Source: Bacteriovoracales bacterium
Lineage (GTDB): Bacteria > Bdellovibrionota > Bacteriovoracia > Bacteriovoracales > Bacteriovoracaceae
Assembly (NCBI GenBank): GCA_007117175.1
Contig: SKGZ01000135.1
Location: forward strand, 1 to 5,326
Length of the DNA: 5,326 bases
Reading direction: 5' to 3'
Shown here: positions 1 through 5,326 of the stretch, piece after piece
Numbering within the stretch: the stretch's first letter is position 1
Layout: each line of letters starts with the position of its first letter
Notes under the pieces: model-generated
The model's input: only the letters and a program-made list of their open reading frames with translations
Databases searched by the model: none
Told to the model about the DNA's origin: nothing
Position numbers and translations under genes: made by a program

Positions 1-1
1 G

Positions 2-2386
2 GTGAATACCGAAAAGGACTTTGAACCCCTTTATGTGATTCCCAAAGGCAAGGCGGCCAAGGTGCGGGAGCTTAAATCCTACTTAAAGAAAGTCGATGTG
101 CTCTATCTGGCCACCGATGAGGATCGAGAAGGAGAGAGTATTTCTTGGCATATTTTAGAGCTTTTGAATCCTAAGGTGCCTGTTAAGCGCATGGTCTTTC
201 ACGAAATTACTAAAAAGGCCATTGAGGGGGCACTGAAAAATTGTCGCGATGTGGATATGAAGTTAGTGCGCGCCCAAGAGACTAGACGTATTTTAGATCG
301 TCTTTATGGCTATACCCTTTCACCATTAATTTGGAAAAAAATTGCTTATGGTCTTTCTGCCGGCAGAGTACAATCCACTGGCCTGAAAATGATTGTCAAT
401 CGTGAAAAAGAGCGTATGAAATTCGTGAAATCTCATTATTGCTCTTTAAAATCACAATTAGAAAAAAGCAAAAAGAGTTTTGAAGCTCGTTTAGTGGAAG
501 TGAATTCTAAAAAATTGGCCATCGGTAAGGACTTTGACCCCGACACTGGAAAGTTGGCCAAAGATCGCCAGAGTAAAGTGGTTGTGCTGGAGCCTAAAGA
601 GGCGCAAGAAATTATTAAAAATCTTAAAGGTAAGAAGTTAACTGTTCGTTCTATTGAGTCGCGAGAGTCACAAACTCAGCCCTCTGCTCCCTTTATTACC
701 TCGACCTTGCAGCAAGAGGGGATTCGCAAGCTTTCACTCTCAGCAAGAGAGACTATGCGAGTGGCGCAAAAGCTCTATGAAAATGGATTGATTACTTATA
801 TGAGAACTGATTCTCCTAATCTTTCCCAAGAGGCATTAGATGGTGCTCGTCGCAGTGTTGAGGTTCTTTACGGTAAGGATTATTTAAGTGACTCGCCAAG
901 AATATTTAAATCTAAGTCTAAGGGTGCCCAAGAAGCCCACGAGGCCATTAGGCCTTCAGGATCAGACTTTGTTCACCCTCAAGACACTGGGTTGACTGGC
1001 AAGGAAAAAGCGCTCTATGAATTGATTTGGAAGAGGACCTTAGCTTCTCAGATGGCACCGGCAATTAAAAAGCACTTAACTCTTAAGTTAGAAGAACAAG
1101 ATTATCTTTTTGTGGCCAATGGAACGCAAATTTTATTCCCAGGATTTTTACGAGTTTACGTGGAAGGCAAGGATGATCCAGAGGCGGCTTTAGATGATAA
1201 GGAAGTGATCTTGCCTGAGATGAAAGAAAAAGAGCAAATTGCCATAGGTGATTTGGAATTGGGAACCCATGAAACTAAGCCTCCGGCACGTTTTACTGAA
1301 GCTAGCTTGGTGCAACGTTTGGAAAAAGAAGGAATTGGTCGCCCTTCAACCTATGCCAGTATTATTGGCACCATTCAAGAGCGTGGCTATGTCCGTAAAG
1401 AAGGGGGCGCGCTGATTCCTAGTTTCACTGGCATGGCGGTGGCACAATTATTGGAGAATAATTTTTCCCAATTAGTGGATTATAATTTTACTTCTGCCAT
1501 GGAGAATAGCTTAGATGAAATAGCTGAAGGAAAAGTGGACTGGCTGGAGTATTTAAAAGATTTTTACTCTGGTCAAAAGGGTCTGAAAAAACAAGTAGAA
1601 GAGCAGGACAAGAAAATTAAGGCCGATGAGTCTCGCACTATCTTCTTAGAAAAATTAAAAAACAAAGTGGACATTAAAGTTGGCCGTTATGGACCCTATG
1701 TGGTTTCCAAAGAAAAAGGTTCTAAAGAAGAGGTGCACGCTTCCATTCCTGAAAATATTGCACCAGCGGATTTGACTGAAGAAAATATTCAAGAGTTGAT
1801 GGAACTTTCTAAAAAAGGACCTGAGCCTATTGGAGTTGATCCTAAAAGCAAAAAAAATGTTTATTGCTTAGTGGGACGCTATGGTGCCTATGTTCAACTA
1901 GGAGAAGTGGATAAGGAGAGTAAAGAAAAACCCAAAAGGGCCAGCTTAACCCCCCCATTAAATCCACAGAATATTACCCTTGATGAAGCTTTAAAGCTTT
2001 TGGCCTTACCGCGGGTTTTGGGCAAGCATCCAGAGACAGGCAAGGTGATTCAGGCTAATAATGGTCGCTTTGGTCCTTATGTGGTGCACGATGGGGATTT
2101 TCGTTCATTGAAAAAAGAAGACGATCCCTATACTGTCGATTTAAAAAGGGCCTTAGAAATCTTAAATGCCCCCAAGGTGTCTTCTCGTGGAGCTCAACTC
2201 TTTAAGGAGTTTGGCAAACACCCTGAGAGTAATCGCAAAATAGCTGCCTATAATGGCAAGTACGGACTTTTCTTAAAGTATGGTACTAAGAATGTGGGAC
2301 TGCCCGATAACCTCAGGGATGAGAAGATTATAGGAAAATGGGAATTGGGCGATGCAGCAAAATTTATTGATCAACAGAAGCTGTAA
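2..2386 (+). CDS. topA: DNA topoisomerase I (type IA), 5'-truncated by window edge
   Basis: Type IA topoisomerase that relaxes negative supercoils in the cytoplasm by cutting one strand through a 5'-phosphotyrosine link. Residues are numbered from the GTG at base 2, which I read as an internal Val codon: the first TOPRIM strand (VESPAKA-type motif with its catalytic residue) is absent, so roughly 40-60 residues lie upstream. Visible motifs: TOPRIM acidic motif DEDREGE at 39-45, GLSAGRVQS at 117-125, catalytic Tyr266 within ITYMRTDS, HEAIRP at 313-318 and EGIGRPSTYA at 443-452. The C-terminus has no tetracysteine zinc ribbons as in E. coli TopA. It carries four glycine/aromatic repeats of the Topo_C_Rpt kind, with cores near 561-568, 625-632, 688-694 and 752-758, as in actinobacterial and some other TopA proteins. 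The TAA stop is followed one base later by the next gene's promoter. Identification is secure; only the true start is unseen. Confidence 0.97.
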   Translation: MNTEKDFEPLYVIPKGKAAKVRELKSYLKKVDVLYLATDEDREGESISWHILELLNPKVPVKRMVFHEITKKAIEGALKNCRDVDMKLVRAQETRRILDRLYGYTLSPLIWKKIAYGLSAGRVQSTGLKMIVNREKERMKFVKSHYCSLKSQLEKSKKSFEARLVEVNSKKLAIGKDFDPDTGKLAKDRQSKVVVLEPKEAQEIIKNLKGKKLTVRSIESRESQTQPSAPFITSTLQQEGIRKLSLSARETMRVAQKLYENGLITYMRTDSPNLSQEALDGARRSVEVLYGKDYLSDSPRIFKSKSKGAQEAHEAIRPSGSDFVHPQDTGLTGKEKALYELIWKRTLASQMAPAIKKHLTLKLEEQDYLFVANGTQILFPGFLRVYVEGKDDPEAALDDKEVILPEMKEKEQIAIGDLELGTHETKPPARFTEASLVQRLEKEGIGRPSTYASIIGTIQERGYVRKEGGALIPSFTGMAVAQLLENNFSQLVDYNFTSAMENSLDEIAEGKVDWLEYLKDFYSGQKGLKKQVEEQDKKIKADESRTIFLEKLKNKVDIKVGRYGPYVVSKEKGSKEEVHASIPENIAPADLTEENIQELMELSKKGPEPIGVDPKSKKNVYCLVGRYGAYVQLGEVDKESKEKPKRASLTPPLNPQNITLDEALKLLALPRVLGKHPETGKVIQANNGRFGPYVVHDGDFRSLKKEDDPYTVDLKRALEILNAPKVSSRGAQLFKEFGKHPESNRKIAAYNGKYGLFLKYGTKNVGLPDNLRDEKIIGKWELGDAAKFIDQQKL

Positions 2387-2403
2387 CTTGACTTTTTCTG
2401 TTG
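2372..2403. repeat. Inverted repeat spanning topA stop codon (possible weak terminator)
   Basis: An exact 8-bp inverted repeat, CAACAGAA at 2372-2379 and TTCTGTTG at 2396-2403, with a 16-nt loop and one extra possible G-U pair inside (2380/2395). In topA mRNA it would fold across the TAA stop. The same DNA contains the -35 box of the next promoter. The stem is AT-rich and what follows (TATTCCTTAG) is only moderately U-rich, so it is not a classical intrinsic terminator. It could be a weak terminator, a 3'-end stabiliser, or chance. Confidence 0.35.
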
Positions 2404-2416
2404 TATTCCTTAGAAT
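2388..2416 (+). promoter_or_regulatory. Sigma70-type promoter for rpmE2-flavodoxin
   Basis: TTGACT (-35, 2388-2393) and TAGAAT (-10, 2411-2416) are separated by exactly 17 bp, each hexamer matching the consensus at five of six positions. Transcription would start near 2423, giving a leader of about 44 nt before the rpmE2 ATG. The -35 begins one base after the topA stop, so rpmE2 and the flavodoxin can be transcribed independently of topA, with some readthrough from topA also likely. I see no clear Zur-type palindrome in the leader, although type B bL31 genes are Zur-controlled in some bacteria. Confidence 0.7.
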
Positions 2417-2466
2417 CTATCTTCGTTTCCACTGGTAACTAAAGTGAGTAATAAAAGTAGGAGTTT

Positions 2467-2715
2467 ATGAAAAAAGATATTCACCCAGAGTACAGACAAG
2501 TTGTTTTCAAAGACATCAGTGCTGATTTTGCGATACTAACTCGCTCCACTATTAAAACCAATGAAACTATTCAATGGGAAGATGGTAAGGAGTACCCTCT
2601 TTATAAGGTGGATATTTCATCGGCTTCACACCCCTTTTACACTGGTCAACAAAAAGTTCTCGATACTGAAGGTAGGGTTGAGCGCTTTAAGAAAAGATAC
2701 AGTCGCAAAAAATAA
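2467..2715 (+). CDS. rpmE2: 50S ribosomal protein bL31, type B (zinc-free)
   Basis: Small basic protein of the large ribosomal subunit, bridging to the 30S head. The 82 residues show the bL31 pattern: IHPEYR near the N-terminus (5-10), a central STIKTNET segment, [10 protein letters not shown] at about 54-63 and [10 protein letters not shown] at 69-78. There is no cysteine in the protein. The positions that hold zinc-binding CxxC pairs in type A bL31 are occupied by other residues, and the insertion around 37-47 ([11 protein letters not shown]) is typical of type B. In bacteria with both forms, type B replaces the zinc form when zinc is scarce; whether this genome has a type A copy cannot be seen here. 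The start is supported by TAGGAG at 2458-2463, although its 3-nt spacing to the ATG is short. The stop is a single TAA, 12 nt before the in-frame flavodoxin start. Confidence 0.95.
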   Translation: MKKDIHPEYRQVVFKDISADFAILTRSTIKTNETIQWEDGKEYPLYKVDISSASHPFYTGQQKVLDTEGRVERFKKRYSRKK

Positions 2716-2727
2716 TTTTCATCAAAA

Positions 2728-3171
2728 ATGTTCTATATCCTCTATGGAACCCAAACTGGCAACGCTCAAAGAGTGGCCGAGTCTATTGCTGAGATGCTTG
2801 ATCAAAATGAAATTGATCATCAGATCTTTGACATGTCTGAGTTTGAACCAGAACAATTCTTACAAATTTCAAAATTAATTATCGTTACTAGTACCTATGG
2901 AGATGGTGAGCCACCTGATAATGCTTATGAGTGTTATGAATGGCTTAAGTTCAACCAAGAGGATCTGTCTCATATGCACTATGCTGTTTTAGGGCTTGGT
3001 GACACTTACTATCCTCATTTTTGTCAGTGCGGAAAAGACTTTGATGAGTTTTTATCCAATGGGGCTGCCAAATCATTGATTGAGCGCATGGATTGTGACT
3101 TGTACTTTGAAGAAACCTTTCCTGCCTGGGGGGAAAAACTCATTCAGGCCATTTTGTCTCTTAATAAATAA
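2728..3171 (+). CDS. Stand-alone flavodoxin, CysJ FMN-domain-like
   Basis: Single-domain FMN-binding electron carrier of 147 residues, presumably cytosolic (no signal peptide). The three FMN loops are clear: phosphate loop YGTQTGNA (6-13), TSTYGDGEPPDNA (54-66, with Tyr57 placed to stack on the flavin), and GLGDTYYPHFCQ (89-100) followed by GKDFDEFL. The spacing and the last motif resemble the flavodoxin domain of sulfite reductase alpha subunit CysJ and cytochrome P450 reductase more than classic FldA. There is no FAD/NADPH reductase domain attached: the gene ends after about 45 further residues. MioC has the same length and is an alternative, but the loop motifs match CysJ better. Its redox partner is unknown, so no symbol is given. 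No Shine-Dalgarno sequence precedes the ATG; translation is probably coupled to rpmE2, 12 nt upstream in the same frame. Its 3' end overlaps the convergent minus-strand gene by 11 bp. Confidence 0.9.
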   Translation: MFYILYGTQTGNAQRVAESIAEMLDQNEIDHQIFDMSEFEPEQFLQISKLIIVTSTYGDGEPPDNAYECYEWLKFNQEDLSHMHYAVLGLGDTYYPHFCQCGKDFDEFLSNGAAKSLIERMDCDLYFEETFPAWGEKLIQAILSLNK

Positions 3172-3601
3172 TTTTTTTCAACCCGAGATGACTTTGTAAA
3201 ACACTGAGTATTTGCTTAGGTCCTTGGATGTGAATATAAAGTGAGCTTTCAGTGACGATCACCACTCCACCGAGTTGGTGACCCCAGTGGGGAGGGCTCC
3301 ATTCATAAATCACTTCATCTTGCTCTTGGCTGAGTTTTTTTGGGCGATAATTGAGACTGGCTAGAGATTGATTTAAACTTTTTTTATAGGATGACAAGGG
3401 GATTAAAGGTTCTTTATTGCTACTGTCTACCTGAAATTCTGACAAGGGTTTTTCTCTTCTGATCTGAAAATAACTAAAGAAAAAAAGAGCACTACAGAGA
3501 ATCAATGCTTCTAGCCAGCCACTGGGACGTTGAAGCAGAAAGGTTAAAATTGCACTGGCAAGGAGCCAAAAAATAAATGCAAAAAACAGAAAAGGTTTCA
3601 T
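3161..3601 (-). CDS. Hypothetical small membrane protein with two N-terminal helices
   Basis: I do not recognise the family. The 146-residue product starts with two hydrophobic stretches, about 4-23 and 29-47, separated by a short polar turn (QRPSG). A basic IRREK patch at 47-51 follows the second helix, which suggests a helical hairpin with both ends in the cytoplasm. The remaining ~95 residues are soluble: a polar linker (about 52-90), then an apparent beta-rich part including VIYEWSPPHWGHQLGG (97-112), VVIVTE (113-118) and LYIHIQGP (121-128), which may form a small folded domain. No catalytic motif is visible. The ATG is preceded by a weak GGAA at 3607-3610. The gene is divergent from prc and convergent with the flavodoxin, so it is transcribed alone. 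Coding status rests on the uninterrupted frame, sensible membrane topology and the fit between its neighbours. Confidence 0.75.
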   Translation of the reverse strand: MKPFLFFAFIFWLLASAILTFLLQRPSGWLEALILCSALFFFSYFQIRREKPLSEFQVDSSNKEPLIPLSSYKKSLNQSLASLNYRPKKLSQEQDEVIYEWSPPHWGHQLGGVVIVTESSLYIHIQGPKQILSVLQSHLGLKKIIY

Positions 3602-3620
3602 AAAAATTCCAGAATCAGGT

Positions 3621-3649
3621 TTGTCACAAAGAGCTAAAGAGCCTAGAAT
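3621..3649 (+). promoter_or_regulatory. Sigma70-type promoter for the Prc-family protease gene
   Basis: TTGTCA (-35, 3621-3626) and TAGAAT (-10, 3644-3649) are 17 bp apart. Transcription would begin near 3656, leaving a leader of about 38 nt. The leader contains AAGGTAGG (3678-3685), a good Shine-Dalgarno sequence 8 nt before the prc ATG. The -10 and spacer length are identical to those of the promoter upstream of rpmE2. Confidence 0.7.
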
Positions 3650-3650
3650 A
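3645..3650 (-). promoter_or_regulatory. Possible -10 box for the minus-strand membrane protein
   Basis: On the minus strand these bases read TATTCT, keeping the key T1, A2 and T6 of a -10 element and overlapping the plus-strand TAGAAT almost completely. It would start transcription near 3638, about 37 nt before the ATG. No good -35 lies 16-18 bp upstream on that strand (AAATGA at 17 bp), so the call is tentative. Confidence 0.25.
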
Positions 3651-3693
3651 GGTTATCTTAACTTTCATCATTTTAAAAAGGTAGGTTGAAGGC

Positions 3694-5326
3694 ATGTTTA
3701 AGCAAGTTCTTTCTTTATTATTTTTCATATTTTATCTCAATGCAGACCTTCATGCCATGTCTAGTGAATCACCTAAGGAAGTGAATAAAGAAGAGGACTT
3801 AACCCCGGATTTAGATGAAGAACAGGCCCGTGTGATGATGATTGGAAGGATTCTTCAGCATTATCTAGAGAGTTCGCACTTTTCTGGCAAGACTATTGAT
3901 ACAGATCTTTCTAAACAAGCTTTTAAGATTTTTGTTGAGCGCATGGACTATGGTAAGCAATTCTACCTTGATCGGGATGTTCAAGAATTAAAAAAGAAGG
4001 AATCAGAATTTGCTTCTCTTGCGATGATGGGGAAAATGGAATTAGTCGATCGCGCTTATGATCTACTAGGGCAAAGAGTCAGTTATATTGAAAATATTGT
4101 TTTTGAAACTTTAAAAAAACCAATGGATCTTTCTCGTAAGTTCAAAATTGAAACGGACGCTAAGAAGAGAAAGTATCTTAAGAGTCTTAAGGAGTTGGAA
4201 GAATTTTGGGTGGATCAACTGCATCTTGATATGCTTAATAAGTACTCCGAATTAAAGGATGAACAAGAGGGAGTTGAAAGTCTTAAAGATAAAAAGAAAA
4301 AGAAAAAAAAGGAAACCAAAGAGGAAAAAGTTGAAGTCAAATCCCCTCAAGAGTTAGAAAAAAGTGCTAGAGAAGCTGTTGTTAAGAGTTATCAGCGAAT
4401 TTTTAAACGTTTAAAAAAAGAGAAAAAGGGTGAGCGAGTTGAACGTTGCTTTAATTCCATTGCCCGTGCTTTTGATCCCCACACCAATTATATGGCACCT
4501 GAAGATAAGGAAGACTTTGATATTGATATGAGTGGGAAATTAGAAGGAATTGGTGCGTTATTACGAGAAGATGGCTCTTATATCAAAGTAGAGAGGATTA
4601 TACCAGGCTCTGCAGCTTGGAAGCAAAAGCAATTAAAAGAAGAGGATGTGATCTTAAAAGTTGGTCAAGCTGGTGAAGAGCCTGTGGATGTGGTTGATAT
4701 GAATATCAATGAAGCAGTGAAGCTTATTCGTGGGAAAAAAGGAACGGAGGTTCGCCTAACAGTCAAAAAACCAAATGGTCTGATCAAAGTCATCCCCATT
4801 ATTCGTGATGTTGTGGAGTTGGAAGAAGCCTATGCCAAGTCAGTGATTCTGCAAATGAAAGGTCATAAGGAGAAGGTTGGCTATATTCATCTTCCTAAAT
4901 TCTATCGAGATTTTAATGATCGCAAAGGGCGCAATGTCACAGATGACACTAGACAGGCCTTAAAGGATCTCAAAAAACAAAATGTAAAGGCCATTGTTTT
5001 GGATATGAGAAATAATGGAGGTGGTGCCTTGAATGATGCCACCATGGTGACAGGATTATTTGTTAAAACTAACCCTGTCGTTCAAGTGAAGGATCATCGC
5101 AATCAAGTCGAGGTTTTAGCAGATGAGAATTCTCATATTGAATATGATGGTCCTCTGATTGTTCTGATTAATAAATTCTCCGCTTCTGCTTCTGAAATTG
5201 TCGCTGGAGCGCTGCAAGACTTTAATAGAGCAATTGTAGTAGGGGGGGCGTACTCTCACGGCAAGGGAACTGTTCAAGCGGTGATTGATCTTGACCCTTC
5301 GATTCCTCCTTTGGCCAGACATCTAA
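3694..5326 (+). CDS. prc: Prc/Tsp-family carboxy-terminal processing protease, 3'-truncated by window edge
   Basis: Periplasmic serine protease of family S41 that degrades or trims proteins from their C-termini; in E. coli, Prc acts on FtsI and the peptidoglycan hydrolase MepS. The 544 visible codons are open to the window edge. In order: signal peptide 1-21 (hydrophobic core 5-15, likely cleavage after LHA); N-terminal Prc domain about 42-270, with FVERMDYGKQFYLDRDV at 80-96 and DPHTNYMAPED at 261-271; PDZ domain about 278-365, starting at LEGIGALL; S41 core from about 395, with LDMRNNGGGAL at 436-446 and FSASASE at 495-501. By spacing to E. coli Prc, the catalytic Ser is 498, with Asp509 and Lys524 (in HGKGTVQ). 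A run of seven lysines at 200-206 sits in a charged linker within the N-terminal domain. The rest of the S41 domain and the Prc C-terminal domain lie beyond the window. The start is set by AAGGTAGG at 3678-3685 and the signal peptide right after the ATG. Confidence 0.95.
   Translation, partial: MFKQVLSLLFFIFYLNADLHAMSSESPKEVNKEEDLTPDLDEEQARVMMIGRILQHYLESSHFSGKTIDTDLSKQAFKIFVERMDYGKQFYLDRDVQELKKKESEFASLAMMGKMELVDRAYDLLGQRVSYIENIVFETLKKPMDLSRKFKIETDAKKRKYLKSLKELEEFWVDQLHLDMLNKYSELKDEQEGVESLKDKKKKKKKETKEEKVEVKSPQELEKSAREAVVKSYQRIFKRLKKEKKGERVERCFNSIARAFDPHTNYMAPEDKEDFDIDMSGKLEGIGALLREDGSYIKVERIIPGSAAWKQKQLKEEDVILKVGQAGEEPVDVVDMNINEAVKLIRGKKGTEVRLTVKKPNGLIKVIPIIRDVVELEEAYAKSVILQMKGHKEKVGYIHLPKFYRDFNDRKGRNVTDDTRQALKDLKKQNVKAIVLDMRNNGGGALNDATMVTGLFVKTNPVVQVKDHRNQVEVLADENSHIEYDGPLIVLINKFSASASEIVAGALQDFNRAIVVGGAYSHGKGTVQAVIDLDPSIPPLARHL

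Noticed and set aside
2..4. GTG as the start codon of topA
   Set aside because: The TOPRIM domain would lack its first strand and catalytic motif; the reading frame simply begins at the window edge, so this is an internal Val codon.
2798..2819. Repeated TTGATCA palindromes 15 bp apart
   Set aside because: Within flavodoxin codons for DQ and DH; no regulatory context.
2561..2878. 105-residue plus-strand open frame across rpmE2 and the flavodoxin
   Set aside because: It runs out of frame through two well-identified genes and shows no family features.
3123..3149. GCCTG/CAGGC inverted repeat as a terminator for the flavodoxin or the minus-strand gene
   Set aside because: Only 5 bp with a 17-nt loop, inside the flavodoxin coding sequence, and not followed by a proper U-tract on either strand. 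The T7 after the flavodoxin stop (3172-3178) has no adjoining hairpin.
3268..3292. Two adjacent small hairpins, CACC/GGTG and CCCC-AGT-GGGG
   Set aside because: Both lie in the minus-strand gene and encode the Trp/Pro/His/Gly segment; 4-bp stems are explained by codon content.
5242..5248. G7 run in prc as a frameshift or phase-variation site
   Set aside because: The frame continues into the conserved GKGTVQ motif, so there is no break, and seven bases is short for phase variation.
5116..5322. 68-residue minus-strand open frame
   Set aside because: Antisense to the conserved catalytic core of prc; no recognisable protein features.
1..5326. Mobile element, CRISPR, tRNA or defence/toxin-antitoxin system
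   Set aside because: No direct repeats, transposase or integrase motifs, cloverleaf-like segments or paired toxin-antitoxin genes were found; the genes are housekeeping types with uniform base composition.

Overview
The window is an ordinary-looking stretch of an AT-leaning bacterial chromosome. It holds five protein-coding genes, two of them cut by the window edges, and no rRNA, tRNA, mobile element, CRISPR array or integration scar that I can see. A Prc-type protease with an N-terminal signal peptide points to a Gram-negative cell with a periplasm. TopA with glycine/aromatic C-terminal repeats, a zinc-free bL31 and heavy Lys/Glu usage with A/T third positions would fit a Bdellovibrionota/Bacteriovorax-like or other 'delta'-type lineage. 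That placement is a guess from family resemblance, not a database result.

Layout: (1) 2-2386, plus strand: the 3' part of topA, DNA topoisomerase I, missing only the start of the TOPRIM domain. (2) 2387-2466: a short gap carrying a good sigma70-type promoter whose -35 begins one base after the topA stop codon. An 8-bp inverted repeat straddles the topA stop. (3) 2467-2715 and 2728-3171, plus strand: the zinc-independent ribosomal protein bL31 type B (rpmE2), followed 12 nt later and in the same reading frame by a single-domain flavodoxin resembling the FMN domain of sulfite reductase CysJ. The two are probably one transcription unit. (4) 3161-3601, minus strand: an unrecognised two-helix membrane protein, convergent with the flavodoxin and overlapping it by 11 bp. 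(5) 3602-3693: a 92-bp divergent intergenic region with a second good promoter for the plus strand and a possible overlapping minus-strand -10. (6) 3694 to the right edge, plus strand: a Prc/Tsp-family periplasmic carboxy-terminal processing protease (signal peptide, N-terminal domain, PDZ, S41 catalytic domain with Ser/Asp/Lys visible), cut off before its C-terminal domain.

The genes do not form an evident pathway: DNA supercoiling, ribosome structure, flavin electron transfer and periplasmic proteolysis are separate functions. I do not see an undescribed system here. The points worth checking are local: the one-stop-codon separation of rpmE2 and the flavodoxin, the stand-alone CysJ-like flavodoxin, the hairpin across the topA stop, the near-symmetrical -10 in the divergent region, a dnaX-like slippery A-run in prc, and the orphan membrane protein.
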